Assembly: GCA_016710685.1 (NCBI GenBank)
Contig: JADJVC010000002.1
Location: 310,001 to 374,000, forward strand
DNA: 64,000 nt
DNA from: Flavobacteriales bacterium
GTDB lineage: Bacteria; Bacteroidota; Bacteroidia; Flavobacteriales_F; PHOS-HE28
Direction: 5' to 3'
Numbering within the stretch: position 1 is the first letter of the stretch; each line of letters begins with the position of its first letter. Below, one piece after another: positions 24,935 to 34,105 of the stretch. A program made the position numbers and the translations under genes. A model generated the notes under the pieces. The model did not search any database. It had not been told where the DNA came from and saw only the letters and a program-made list of their open reading frames with translations.

Positions 24935-25270
24935 CTACGCCTCCTTCTTCACTTCGGGCTGTCCGTCCACGGCTTTGCGCGCTGGCATGCGGCTGGCGGC
25001 CCGGTTAAAGGTAAAATCAAACTTGCCGCCACTGCGGGGCATTGCCTTACACTGGGGTATCAGGTTCAGCATGTGCTCCTTGGCCAGTTTGGTAAGATAA
25101 GTCCGGAACACATTACCACGCGTGGTATCGCGTTCCACCAACTTATGCTCCGCCAGCATGGAATAGATCTCGGTGCTGTTCACGTTCACGGTACGGACGT
25201 GCTCCAAGTATTCTTCAATGGCTTTGCTGATCCGTAAGGCTTGTTGAATCTCCGCTGGTGTAATGGACAT
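24935..25270 (-). CDS. Small helical protein, possible winged-helix DNA-binding
   Basis: The product has 111 residues. The middle shows a helix-turn-helix-like order: VNVNSTEIYSMLAEHKLVER followed by GNVFRTYLTKLAKEHMLNLI, then a basic tail (RSGGKFDFTFNRAASRMPAR). This could be a winged-helix transcription factor or a plasmid-type small regulator. The assignment is an inference from local pattern only. It lies alone, 119 bases from the divergent SMR pump gene, which it might regulate. Confidence 0.5.
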   Translation of the reverse strand: MSITPAEIQQALRISKAIEEYLEHVRTVNVNSTEIYSMLAEHKLVERDTTRGNVFRTYLTKLAKEHMLNLIPQCKAMPRSGGKFDFTFNRAASRMPARKAVDGQPEVKKEA

Positions 25271-25387
25271 GGGGCAAAGGTCGGTTGTTTTTCAATGGAC
25301 CGGCGTACTTTGTTCAACAGGCTAATGAAAATTGGCCACCGGACCATTGCAGGATCGTTCGTTCTTTGCGCCCCGAAAACGGAAAAC

Positions 25388-25759
25388 ATGGCCATTAGTT
25401 GGATCTATCTCCTCATTGCTTCACTTAGTGAATCCGTTTGGCTTTATGCCGTAAAGGCCATGGACGTGAAAGCGGTGAAGGAGATGGGTTGGGCCGGGCT
25501 GTTCAGCGACCCGCTGCATGCTAAGTCGCTGCTGCCGTTCTTGGGTTATGCCGTCTTCGGTGCGGGCAACGTGATTTTCCTGTCCATGAGTATGCGCACC
25601 ATCCCGGCCAGCACCGCATTCGCGGTGTGGATGGCGGTGGCGCTCATCAGCTCCAAGATGATCGACACGCTTTGGTTCAAACAGCCAGCGAACGGAATAC
25701 AGCTGCTGTGGTTCGCGTTCATCATCATCGGGGCGATCGGCTTGAAGCGGGGCAGTTAA
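25388..25759 (+). CDS. Small multidrug resistance (SMR) family efflux protein
   Basis: This 123-residue protein has four predicted membrane helices. The first carries the membrane-embedded Glu in IYLLIASLSESVWLYAVKAM, the ion/substrate-coupling residue of EmrE-like pumps. The others are SLLPFLGYAVFGAGNVIFLS, AVWMAVALISS and LLWFAFIIIGAIGLK. SMR proteins work as antiparallel dimers and exchange protons for cations such as quaternary amines or guanidinium. I looked for a guanidine riboswitch in the upstream gap and saw none. The start ATG is chosen because upstream sequence lacks a membrane pattern. Confidence 0.82.
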   Translation: MAISWIYLLIASLSESVWLYAVKAMDVKAVKEMGWAGLFSDPLHAKSLLPFLGYAVFGAGNVIFLSMSMRTIPASTAFAVWMAVALISSKMIDTLWFKQPANGIQLLWFAFIIIGAIGLKRGS

Positions 25760-25824
25760 TTCCGCTGGAAGCAGGCACTCGCGACCATGCCGTCGGCAGG
25801 CAGGCACGCGAGTACCAGTCGCGT

Positions 25825-26374
25825 TTAAAGTTCCACTCGAAATACCATGACGGGCTCATCGCGATGCAAAGTCTCTTTTTCAAGTCGCATGCCATTGCGT
25901 TTTGCCACCGCCTGGCTCTTGTGGTTCTCTGGGTCGATCAATGAGATGATGGAGGAAGCACAGCCATGTTCTTTGGACAAATGCCTTGCAGGCCATCGCA
26001 GCTTCCGTAGCGAAGCCTTTTCCCCAAGCAGAAGGCAGCAAATGGTAGCCGATTTCCAGTTCGGTAACGCCGTCAACTTCCTGCGTCAACAGGCCGATCA
26101 TACCCACGGGCTTATTGCTGGCGCGCTCGCTTACCACGTTCAAGCAAGAACCGTCGCGGGCAATGCGATCTATCGAACGTTGGATGAAGAAAACGCAATT
26201 CTCTTCATTGCCCACAGTAAAGGGCATGAAACGAATGGCCTCGGCGCTGTTCAAATACTCCATCCACCATGAGCGGTCTTCAATTACAGGATGACGGAAG
26301 ACGAGCCGCTCGGTGGTGAGGCCTGCCATTGAAGGGATAGGGAGTTTGAGCATTGGGCAAAGATGCTGCTTCAC
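25825..26374 (-). CDS. GNAT N-acetyltransferase (one frameshift in this sequence)
   Basis: The first part (26374 downwards) has the RimJ-like start LTTERLVFRHPVIEDRSWW and the acetyl-CoA loop HLLPSAWGKGFATEAAMACK. The frame then changes at the T run 25972-25974 (one T too many). The rest continues in the next frame as EHGCASSIISLIDPENHKSQ and AVAKRNGMRLEKETLHRDE. Joined, it makes a normal 170-180-residue GNAT. The ATG overlaps the stop of the upstream GNAT in an ATGA, so the two paralogues form an operon. The substrate may be a protein N-terminus or a small amine. Confidence 0.78.
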
Positions 26375-26922
26375 TTCGGCGCCACCCGGCCGAATACCAT
26401 AGTGTCAATGAAGTTGCCGTCCCACAGGATGTTCTCCTTGAAATGAGCTTCCCGCTTAAAGCCGTTCTTCTCCAGAACGCGCATCGAGGCTGCGTTACGC
26501 GCATCGGTCCACGCCTCCATGCTGTGCAGGCCGAATGCACTGAAAGCATGATCCACTACCGTGGCGATCGCCTCGCTCATCAGGCCTTTGCCCCAGTGTG
26601 CACGGGCCAACGTATAGCCCAATTCGCCGCGATGATGTTCCGGAATGATACGCCAGGGGGCGATCGCGCCGATGCAAGTATCATCGCCTTTCAGCGTGAT
26701 CGCCCATTGCGCACAGGTGTTGTCGCTCTGGCCATCCTGTGCGCGCGTGAGGAAGGCGACCGCATCATCAATGCTTTCGGCCCGTGGCCGATGCACGAAG
26801 CGCATCACTTCGGGATCGCTGCGCATGGCGAAGAGCTCGAATGCATCTTCTATGTGGAGTTCGCGAAGGACAAGGCGCGGCGTGAATAGGGTGGGGAGGG
26901 TGGTGAGGTTGAGGGAGAGCAT
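26371..26922 (-). CDS. GNAT N-acetyltransferase (RimJ/RimL-like)
   Basis: This 183-residue protein has the complete GNAT fold: FTPRLVLRELHIEDAFELFA at the N-terminus, WAITLKGDDTCIGAIAPW, the acetyl-CoA-binding GELGYTLARAHWGKGLMSEA (R/Q-x-x-G-x-G/A region), and NAASMRVLEKNGFKREAHFK at the end. It probably acetylates a protein N-terminal or ribosomal alanine/serine, or a small molecule. It is followed by a translationally coupled GNAT. It lies next to an AT-rich patch but has the normal base composition of the genome. Confidence 0.87.
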   Translation of the reverse strand: MLSLNLTTLPTLFTPRLVLRELHIEDAFELFAMRSDPEVMRFVHRPRAESIDDAVAFLTRAQDGQSDNTCAQWAITLKGDDTCIGAIAPWRIIPEHHRGELGYTLARAHWGKGLMSEAIATVVDHAFSAFGLHSMEAWTDARNAASMRVLEKNGFKREAHFKENILWDGNFIDTMVFGRVAPK

Positions 26923-26938
26923 AGGGCATGGCCCGAGT

Positions 26939-27319
26939 TCATGAAGTTGAAGTCTTCTTCCGCCGCTTTATGGAAGCCATCGTCAATCGACGCAACGCTT
27001 CCTGTTGCGCTGCATCCCGTATAAAGCCACGTAGCGAGAGATCCTCATCAACAGCTTCCCAATGGATTCCGATGCCGCCTCCGATCAATTGCCATTTCTT
27101 CAATTGCGATTCGGTTGCTTTCTGTAAACGTTCAAAATCCGAGATTCGGGCTTGCAAAATATCGCCACTGTTCAGCACCACCGCAAGCAGATCCAGTTCC
27201 TTGTACGGATGTACATCAACGATGCGTAACCCCTCGCGGAGGATCAGTGTCTCAATCGGGTCCATGCCCTTCCCGAACTTAACGGTTGAAGTGGTGGTGC
27301 CACGCTTGCAGGATTTCAT
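26939..27319 (-). CDS. DUF2442 domain-containing protein
   Basis: The product has 126 residues if ATG 27319 is used; the frame extends to 27358, overlapping the upstream gene's end. The DUF2442 core is clear: LREGLRIVDVHPYKELDLLA, VVLNSGDILQARISDFERLQ, then LKKWQLIGGGIGIHWEAVDE and a lysine/arginine-rich tail (SIKRRKKTSTS). This family is often found in pairs with DUF4160 proteins and is suspected to be part of toxin-antitoxin modules. No DUF4160 partner is adjacent here. Function unproven. Confidence 0.78.
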   Translation of the reverse strand: MKSCKRGTTTSTVKFGKGMDPIETLILREGLRIVDVHPYKELDLLAVVLNSGDILQARISDFERLQKATESQLKKWQLIGGGIGIHWEAVDEDLSLRGFIRDAAQQEALRRLTMASIKRRKKTSTS

Positions 27320-27333
27320 TCTTCCGTTACCCA

Positions 27334-28254
27334 CTATTGCCGATTTACTCGTCTCCATTCTCGGTCAATGTTCCCAATACGTCGGAATAAATTGACAGTA
27401 TCAATTTTTTCGGAATAGTATCCATTTACCTTCGGAATATCCAATTTGTACTTTTTATTGTCAAACATGATTGATGCATCTTCTGTAGTCCACGGAATTT
27501 TAAGATCAATACCGCCTACATGTACGATGTTTACATCAACGCGTTTTCCTGACATTTCCAAATATGGCGGTTCCGGAAAGTTGATAGATTCTCGAGTAAG
27601 CGGGAATTCTATTTCCAATTTAATGCATGAGTCTAGAACAGTTTTATGTAAAATTATGAATCGAGGTTGTTTTGTAGGCGTATTTGCGAAGGAAAAGACT
27701 ATTTTTCCATTATTATCACGAAATTGGACATTGGCCATAACGTCCTTCAGATAGTCATTGAAGGTATCTAGATTTGATGCCATAAAATAACTTCTACGAA
27801 TGTCAAGGTTTATGTGAGCTAGTAAATATAGAGTATCAATATTGTGTATAATATTTGCTACTTCACGCTTAATATAAATGGAATTCAATAAATCTAATGA
27901 TGAAATTTCGATAGCCTTAGTTAAGTCAGTTTTTACAGCAGAGAGTGAGTCTGAGATAAGATTTAAACGAGTAATAGATGCCGCAAACTCCGTATCTCTT
28001 TTGTTCGCCTCCTTTATCTTGGCATCTTCCTGCTCTGATTCGAATTTGACAGTCGCATTTCGTTCATTTATGCCTTGAAAAGTGGTGATTATTGTTGTCA
28101 ATCCGGCTAACGCAATGAGGAATTCAAAACTTAACGAAAGCCTCCGTTGCCATTTTTTTTGTATTGTTTTTGTGTAATTAACGTAAGCGGCTCCAAGTCC
28201 ACCGGCAAGTGCAAGTGCTCCAATTATAAGGTTAGATATGTCATACCACTCCAT
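27334..28254 (-). CDS. Unknown two-helix membrane protein, AT-rich (likely transferred)
   Basis: The product has 306 residues. Two N-terminal membrane helices (LIIGALALAGGLGAAYVNY, SFEFLIALAGLTTIITTF) are followed by a long coiled coil (about residues 60-110: FESEQEDAKIKEANKRDTEF) and a C-terminal beta-type domain (RFIILHKTVLDSCIKLEIEF, SIMFDNKKYKLDIPKVNGYY). No known motif is visible. Its base composition is visibly much richer in A and T than both neighbours, which indicates recent acquisition. The topology suggests a membrane-tethered cytosolic or periplasmic domain. Confidence 0.65.
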   Translation of the reverse strand: MEWYDISNLIIGALALAGGLGAAYVNYTKTIQKKWQRRLSLSFEFLIALAGLTTIITTFQGINERNATVKFESEQEDAKIKEANKRDTEFAASITRLNLISDSLSAVKTDLTKAIEISSLDLLNSIYIKREVANIIHNIDTLYLLAHINLDIRRSYFMASNLDTFNDYLKDVMANVQFRDNNGKIVFSFANTPTKQPRFIILHKTVLDSCIKLEIEFPLTRESINFPEPPYLEMSGKRVDVNIVHVGGIDLKIPWTTEDASIMFDNKKYKLDIPKVNGYYSEKIDTVNLFRRIGNIDREWRRVNRQ

Positions 28255-28321
28255 GATATTTCGTCAGGAAATAAATGGAATTAGACAATTTTTTGTTGAG
28301 GAATTATAGGTTCTTAGTAGG

Positions 28322-30706
28322 TCACACCCGCACCATCCCAACAACCGCCTCCACCACATCCTCCATGCTCGGCTTGCTGAAGTAATCGCCATCGGTGCCG
28401 TAGGCCGCGCGATGCGCTTTCGCAGTGAGTGTAACAGGCGCGCTGTCCAACCAACGGAAGCCGCTTTGCACTTGCAGCACTTGTTGCAGGATGTATGCGC
28501 TGGCGCCGCCGGGCACATCTTCGTCCACGATTAACAGCCGACTGGTCTTCTTCAGGCTTTCCACAATGCGGTGCTCGCGGTCGAAGGGGAGGAGCGTGCG
28601 TGCGTCGATCATCTCCACGCTGATGCCGAGTTCCGCCAAGCGGTCCGCAGCATGCAGGCAGATGTTGAAGGTGCTGCCGTAGCTCACCAAGGTTACGTCA
28701 TCGCCTTCGCGCACCACTTCGGGAATGCCGATGGGCACGGTGAAGTCGCCGAGGTTGCTCGGTAGGCGCTCCTTGCTGCGGTAGCCGTTGAGGCATTCGA
28801 TCACCAATGCGGGGTCATCGCTTTGGATCAGCGTGTTGTACATGCCGGCGGCCTGCTGCATGTTGCGCGGCACGCAGACTACGATGCCGCGCAGTGCATT
28901 GATGATCATGCCCATGGGGCTGCCGCTGTGCCATACACCTTCCAGGCGGTGCCCGCGGGTGCGCACGATCAACGGTGCTTTTTGGCCGCCTTTGGTGCGC
29001 CATTGCGTGGTGGCGAGGTCGTCGCTCATGGGTTGCAGGCAGTAGAGCAGGTAGTCCAAGTATTGGATCTCCGCCACGGGCCGCAATCCGCGCAAAGCCA
29101 TGCCGAGGCCTTGGCCAAGAATGCTGTTCTCGCGGATGCCCACGTCGCTCACGCGCAGTTCGCCGAAGCGCGCCTGCATGCCTTCCATGCCCTGGTTCAC
29201 GTCGCCGATCTTGCCAGTGTCTTCCCCGAAGGTGAGCAGCAATGGCTCTTTCTCGAAGAGCGCAGCGAAGTTGTCGCGGATGATGATGCGCCCGTCCACT
29301 TCTTCGTCGTCGCCGTATTCTACCGGCACTTCAGGGACGTTCAAAAAGCTCTTTGCACTTTGGCTGTACAAATGGCTGTCGTAACGGTCGGCGTTTGCGA
29401 CGTTGGCGCTCGCAATCCACGCGCGCAGGTCTTCGGCATCCGCACCGGCGGTATCGGCGGCCAATAAGGCACGACGCGCGATGCTCATGATGTCCTTGCG
29501 TTCCGGGTCCATGGCTTTGCGGAGCTCTTCCGCGAATGCCTCGGCACCATCCATGCGCATTGCGGCGACCAGTTCCACAACCTCTTTGCGCTCGGCCTGC
29601 AGCGGAGCGAGGAATGCAGCCCAAGCAGCTTTTTGCGCGGCCTTGGCCTCGGCTTTTGCTTCGGCTTGAATTGTATCAAGTTCTTCAACCGTGGCAATTG
29701 GCACACCTCCTGGTTTAAAGGCGAGGACCCATTCGCGGAAGCGCACGTTGCAGTCGGCCGTGTGGTACCACTCCAGCAGTTCCTTGCTCTTGTAGCGCTC
29801 GTGGCTTCCACTTGTGCTGTGGCCTTGCGGCTGCGTCACTTCCTCTACGTGGATCAGGCAGGGCACGTGCTCCTCGCGGCAAAGCGCGATTGCTTGTTCG
29901 TAGGTCTTGTTCAGCGCGGCATAGTCCCAAGCTTTCACCTTGTGGATGCGGATGCCGTTGGTGTCTTTCTGTTTTTCAAATCCTTGCAACAGCTTGCTGA
30001 TGCTGCCCTTTGTGGTCTGGTATTCCTTGCCCACGCTGATGCCCCACCCGTCGTCCCACACGCTCATGGCCATGGGCACTTGCAGCACGCCGGCGGCGTT
30101 CATGGCTTCCCAGAACGGGCCTTCGCTGGTGCTGGCGTCGCCGATGGTGCCGAAGGCAACCTCGTTGCCTTTGTCGCTGAACTGCGTGTAGCTGTGCAGT
30201 GCTTCGTTCTGGCGGAACATTTTGCTGGCCTGCGCAAGGCCCAGCAGGCGCGGCATTTGGCCAGCGGTGGGGCTCATGTCCGCGCTTGAGTTGTACTGCT
30301 CAGCAAGGTTTTTCCATTCACCGTTCTCGTCAAGACTGCGCGTGGCGAAGTGGCCGTTCATTTGGCGTCCGCCGCTGGCGGGTTCGGCATTTACGTCGGC
30401 GTGGGCATAGAGCTGCGCGAACCATTGTTGCACGGTAAGCTCGCCAATGGCGAACATGAAGGTCATGTCGCGGTAGTAGCCGCTGCGCCAATCGCCGGGA
30501 CGGAATTGCTTGGCCATGGCCACCTGTGGCAGTTCCTTTCCATCGCCGAATATGCCGAACTTGGCCTTTCCGGTCAGCACTTCCTTTCGACCGAGCAAGC
30601 TGGCTTCCCTACTTAGGGTCACAAGTTTGAAATCGCGGAGGATTTCCTCGCGGACCTCGTCAATGGTCATTTTCTCTTCGATGGTATCGGATTTTGGAAG
30701 TGGCAT
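28322..30706 (-). CDS. 2-oxoacid dehydrogenase E1, fused alpha and beta subunits
   Basis: This 794-residue protein is a single-chain E1 of the branched-chain/2-oxoisovalerate or related dehydrogenase complex, with TPP as cofactor. The alpha part (about 1-430) has the TPP motif GTIGDASTSEGPFWEAMNAA followed by VPMAMSVWDDGWGIS, and EEVTQPQGHSTSGSHERYK around the phosphorylation-loop region. The beta part (about 460-794) has LLTFGEDTGKIGDVNQGMEG, DVGIRENSILGQGLGMALRG and MIDARTLLPFDREHRIVESL. Fused alpha-beta E1s of this type are common in Bacteroidota. No E2 or E3 gene is in the window. Which 2-oxoacid it uses is uncertain. Confidence 0.88.
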   Translation of the reverse strand: MPLPKSDTIEEKMTIDEVREEILRDFKLVTLSREASLLGRKEVLTGKAKFGIFGDGKELPQVAMAKQFRPGDWRSGYYRDMTFMFAIGELTVQQWFAQLYAHADVNAEPASGGRQMNGHFATRSLDENGEWKNLAEQYNSSADMSPTAGQMPRLLGLAQASKMFRQNEALHSYTQFSDKGNEVAFGTIGDASTSEGPFWEAMNAAGVLQVPMAMSVWDDGWGISVGKEYQTTKGSISKLLQGFEKQKDTNGIRIHKVKAWDYAALNKTYEQAIALCREEHVPCLIHVEEVTQPQGHSTSGSHERYKSKELLEWYHTADCNVRFREWVLAFKPGGVPIATVEELDTIQAEAKAEAKAAQKAAWAAFLAPLQAERKEVVELVAAMRMDGAEAFAEELRKAMDPERKDIMSIARRALLAADTAGADAEDLRAWIASANVANADRYDSHLYSQSAKSFLNVPEVPVEYGDDEEVDGRIIIRDNFAALFEKEPLLLTFGEDTGKIGDVNQGMEGMQARFGELRVSDVGIRENSILGQGLGMALRGLRPVAEIQYLDYLLYCLQPMSDDLATTQWRTKGGQKAPLIVRTRGHRLEGVWHSGSPMGMIINALRGIVVCVPRNMQQAAGMYNTLIQSDDPALVIECLNGYRSKERLPSNLGDFTVPIGIPEVVREGDDVTLVSYGSTFNICLHAADRLAELGISVEMIDARTLLPFDREHRIVESLKKTSRLLIVDEDVPGGASAYILQQVLQVQSGFRWLDSAPVTLTAKAHRAAYGTDGDYFSKPSMEDVVEAVVGMVRV

Positions 30707-30811
30707 AGCTTGGTTCTTGGGTTGCGCAATTTACTTCGGAAGGGCGAGAGGTGAGTTGTAGGAAATGATGCACACTTCATCCCGGACAATTTTCAGGATG
30801 TTCGATTTTCG

Positions 30812-30880
30812 ACCAATCTCTCCTATGCAGCGACCAATACCTCCAATTGGCACGTTGTTCGCTGCATAGGCAATTCTGGT
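30812..30880. other. Intergenic stem-loop between E1 and hybrid kinase genes
   Basis: Arms of 26 bases (30812-30837 and 30855-30880) pair with a perfect core, cctatgcagcga (30822-30833) against its complement (30859-30870), around a 17-base loop holding ccaattgg. The gap 30707-31057 contains no gene. It could be an attenuator, an operator, or a degenerate repeat element. There is no T tract to support a simple terminator. Confidence 0.45.
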
Positions 30881-31057
30881 CTTCCCCAAACACATGTTCT
30901 TGCGTCACTCCTCATACTTCAAATACAGATGTTCCACCCGAGCGTTCAATTGCCAGCATTGTGTTGGGGGGTGCCTTGTAGTGATGGACGTTGTGCAATG
31001 TGGAACACTAGCAGTGGGGCTCCCAATGTGGAAAATTTTCCCCGATCAATAAAACGG

Positions 31058-32593
31058 ATGAATCAATTCGGTAATGAATCGGGTACTGGTGGCGGACAAG
31101 CACGCGCGACGGAAGGCGAAAAGCGCCTGAGCATGTTGGCCGACAACATGAGCCAGATGGCATACGTGGCCACCAGCGATATGCACGTGGAATGGGTGAA
31201 TAAACGTTGGCTCGATTACACCGGCATGTCCGTTGAGGAGATGAATTCCAGTGGTTGGGGCCGCATCGTCCATCCGGAAGACCTGCCCACGATCGGCGAT
31301 AGCTTCAAAGAAGCGGTGTTTAAAGGCGAGCGGTGGGAGAAAGAGTTCAGGCTGCGGGACAAGTCCGGTGAGTACCATTGGTTCCTTTCGATCTCCGAAC
31401 CGATCAAGGATGAAAGCGGCCGTGTGCTCCAATGGTTCGGCACCAACACGGACATCACGAGGCGGAAGCTGGCGGAAAAGGAATTGGCTTTGACCGCGAA
31501 GAACACGGACAGGTTCTTGGCCACCTTGGCGCACGAACTGAGAAATCCGCTGGCACCACTTCGGAACGGTCTGCATTTGCTGGAAATGGCCCCAGAAGAT
31601 GCGGTGTTTCAACAAGAAACCCGCGCCATGATGAAACGCCAATTGGACCATCTGGTCCGTTTGGTGGATGACCTGATGGACCTCAGTCGGATCAGCAGGG
31701 GCCAAATGAAGCTGGAGCTGGAGGAGTTGGACCTGCAAGAGGTGGTCGCCACGGCTTTGGAGGCGAGCGCATCAGTAATGTCAGAGGCAGGCCATCACAT
31801 ACGGACCGAAGGGACCGGGGAAAGCATCCACGTACAAGGCGACAGGCACCGCTTGGTGCAGGTGGTCTCGCATTTGCTGGCGAACGCGGCCAAATTCACG
31901 GATTCCGGAGGGGAGGTCACATTAACGCTCCGGTCGGAAGGTGATCATGCGCTGTTGGCCATCACGGATACGGGCATCGGCATAGATCCGGCTGCGTTAC
32001 CGGAAGTATTTGAAATGTTCGCCCAAGTGGCCGCACACGACAAAAAGCACGGGGGCAAGGGGCTTGGCATCGGCCTCAACCTGGCGAAGCAGATCATCGG
32101 GCTACATGGTGGTACCATTGATGGAAGCAGCGAGGGCACGGGCATGGGCAGCGAGTTCAAGGTACGCATACCGTTACTGAAGCGAAAACGCGCGAACCAG
32201 CCCGTTGTCGTGGCCAATTCTGATGCCACTGCCGAGGTGCGCAAGCGCATTTTGGTGGTGGACGACAACAAGGACGCCGTTTTCTCCATGGGGGTCATGC
32301 TGGAAAAACTAGGTCATGAGGTGGTCACCGCGCACGATGGTGAAGAGGCTGTTCAAAAAGGTGCCGCATTCAAACCGCACCTGGTGCTCATGGACCTCGG
32401 TATGCCCAAATTGAACGGCTTGGAAGCCTGCGCACAAATGCGGCAAGCAGACTGGGGGAAGCAAGCCAATATTGTGGCGCTTAGTGGATGGGGCCAAGAA
32501 GAAGACCGCAGGATCTCTGCGGAAGCCGGTTTTGATCACCACGTGGTGAAGCCCATCAACCGGGCAACCCTGCTGCATTTGGTTTCTTCTTAA
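31058..32593 (+). CDS. Hybrid PAS sensor histidine kinase/response regulator
   Basis: The product has 511 residues from ATG 31058; an ATG at 30998 is also in frame. Soluble, no membrane helix. The order is PAS (about 25-135; LADNMSQMAYVATSDMHVEW, then VLQWFGTNTDITRRK), dimerisation/phospho-acceptor helix with H159 in LATLAHELRNPLAPL, HATPase_c (about 255-370; DTGIGIDPAALPEVFEMF, GGKGLGIGLNLAKQ), and a receiver with D446 in LVLMDLGMP and K498. The kinase and receiver resemble those of the giant protein at 50204-54805 (shared ALSGWGQEED). It is followed 26 bases later by the universal stress gene, so likely one operon. Confidence 0.92.
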   Translation: MNQFGNESGTGGGQARATEGEKRLSMLADNMSQMAYVATSDMHVEWVNKRWLDYTGMSVEEMNSSGWGRIVHPEDLPTIGDSFKEAVFKGERWEKEFRLRDKSGEYHWFLSISEPIKDESGRVLQWFGTNTDITRRKLAEKELALTAKNTDRFLATLAHELRNPLAPLRNGLHLLEMAPEDAVFQQETRAMMKRQLDHLVRLVDDLMDLSRISRGQMKLELEELDLQEVVATALEASASVMSEAGHHIRTEGTGESIHVQGDRHRLVQVVSHLLANAAKFTDSGGEVTLTLRSEGDHALLAITDTGIGIDPAALPEVFEMFAQVAAHDKKHGGKGLGIGLNLAKQIIGLHGGTIDGSSEGTGMGSEFKVRIPLLKRKRANQPVVVANSDATAEVRKRILVVDDNKDAVFSMGVMLEKLGHEVVTAHDGEEAVQKGAAFKPHLVLMDLGMPKLNGLEACAQMRQADWGKQANIVALSGWGQEEDRRISAEAGFDHHVVKPINRATLLHLVSS

Positions 32594-32619
32594 CTTTCCA
32601 CGATCATAAAAAAATTCCC

Positions 32620-33435
32620 ATGGCCAAGATCATTCTTTCCACGGATTACAGCGATAACGCGTTGCGTGCGTGCGCTTACGCGCTGAAGATGTTCGGCCCC
32701 GCCGGACATGAATACCGGTTGACCCATGCGTACATCTCAACGGACGAGGGGTTCAGTGATTGGCCGACCGTAGGTACCGAGCTTTACTCGCTGGCCACCA
32801 TTGGCATGGCCGAATGGAGCAAGCGCCTGGAGGAGTTGCCTGAAGCCATTGGCGCTAAATTGGTGAAGGACGTGGTGTACGGTCCACTGCCGGCCATGTT
32901 GAACGAAGTGGCCAAGGAACATGCCGCCGACCTTATCGTGATGGGCACGCAGGGGGCTTCCGGATCGGGGATCCTGGGAAGCAACGCCGCGGCCATGGTA
33001 AAGCATTCCCACGTTCCGGTGCTCGTGGTGCCTAAAGGCTCAATGGACCGGTCAGTAAAGCGGATCCTTTTCGCGGATGATGGCCAAGGTGTGGACTTGG
33101 AGGCCATGCGCATGCTAGTGGACATTGCGTCGCGCACGCGGGCCGAGGTGATACTGGCCCACGTACTGGAAGACCCGGGTGAAACCCCAAGGGAAAAGAT
33201 CGTGGCCATGTATGGGGAACTATTTGCGGACATCCCGCACCGCTTCGTGTCCACCACCGGTGAAGACGTGGCGGCCGCATTGGACCTACTGGCGGAAAAG
33301 GAACAAGCTGACATGATGGCCGTGATGCACCGCCACGTCGGCTTTATCGATTCATTGTTCCATGTAAGCACTGCCAAGAAGCTGGCCTTGCACGGGCACA
33401 TGCCGCTATTGGTACTTCAAGCACTGGAGCATTGA
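32620..33435 (+). CDS. Universal stress protein with two tandem UspA domains
   Basis: The 271-residue protein has two UspA modules. The first (about 1-145) ends in the ATP-binding type motif DLIVMGTQGASGSGILGSNA plus VLVVPKG. The second (about 148-271) is more divergent: RILFADDGQGVDLEAM and ADMMAVMHRHVGFIDSLFHV, without the G-x2-G-x9-G loop. The first domain is therefore predicted to bind ATP, the second probably not. It is directly behind the hybrid kinase gene, which suggests stress signalling output, though no direct link is known. Confidence 0.9.
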   Translation: MAKIILSTDYSDNALRACAYALKMFGPAGHEYRLTHAYISTDEGFSDWPTVGTELYSLATIGMAEWSKRLEELPEAIGAKLVKDVVYGPLPAMLNEVAKEHAADLIVMGTQGASGSGILGSNAAAMVKHSHVPVLVVPKGSMDRSVKRILFADDGQGVDLEAMRMLVDIASRTRAEVILAHVLEDPGETPREKIVAMYGELFADIPHRFVSTTGEDVAAALDLLAEKEQADMMAVMHRHVGFIDSLFHVSTAKKLALHGHMPLLVLQALEH

Positions 33436-33458
33436 TCCAGCGGCCGGACCGGACTTTT

Positions 33459-34013
33459 TTACGGGAAGGATTGTTGCACCCCTTCCGGAGTGAGCTCGGG
33501 CGTCACCTCGGCGACGTTTGGGCGGCCTACAGTTGGAGCTTTTTCAGAAAGACCAAGGGAAATTTGGATCTGTTCCCAGTCTTTACCGTGGTAAACACGG
33601 TCAAGGCGGGGAGTGCCGTCGCTTTCCCAACATTGCCAAGTGCCCAGTTTGGCACCATACGAGAAGTTGCCCTTTGATTCCGGTTTGCCGTTCGCAAAAA
33701 AATACGTGAATAAACCGTCGGGAACTTCGAGGGACCAATCCCTATAGGATCCGGTCATGCGGATAATACCGTACGGATCCGTGACCACCACATCGTAGTG
33801 TTCGTGTTTGCCGAGCTTCACGGTTCTCGTAAATACGGTTTTGCTCTTGAGGTCGGTCAAAGGCCGGTAGTCGGCACCCACACGGTCCTGATGGACGGTA
33901 GCGCCCTTGGATCGGCTTGCTTGGGTTGCTACCGGACCTTGGGCCGAAACGGAACATGCAAAGACCATTGCGGCAACTGCAATGGTGAATTGGAATGGTC
34001 TGTTAATGGGCAT
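33459..34013 (-). CDS. Secreted protein with MORN/YwqK-like repeat
   Basis: The product has 184 residues from ATG 34013, which directly precedes a signal peptide (FQFTIAVAAMVFACSVSAQ). Upstream codons belong to a spurious extension. The mature part has repeats of the kind seen in MORN-variant/YwqK antitoxin-like proteins: GLFTYFFANGKPESKGNFSY and GAKLGTWQCWESDGTPRLDR. It is likely periplasmic or surface-exposed. Function unknown. It converges with the stress protein gene. Confidence 0.65.
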   Translation of the reverse strand: MPINRPFQFTIAVAAMVFACSVSAQGPVATQASRSKGATVHQDRVGADYRPLTDLKSKTVFTRTVKLGKHEHYDVVVTDPYGIIRMTGSYRDWSLEVPDGLFTYFFANGKPESKGNFSYGAKLGTWQCWESDGTPRLDRVYHGKDWEQIQISLGLSEKAPTVGRPNVAEVTPELTPEGVQQSFP

Positions 34014-34105
34014 GTAAAGGCCAAGTCGAGGCTTCCACCGTACAAAGGTAGAGAACCGTGACCGTAGCGAAGGTCGTGCCAAGAGCGTTTTACCACGGTC
34101 CGTGC

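Noticed and set aside
25271..25387. Possible guanidine riboswitch upstream of the SMR pump.
   Set aside because: No ACGR-loop hairpins or ykkC-like conserved core could be found.
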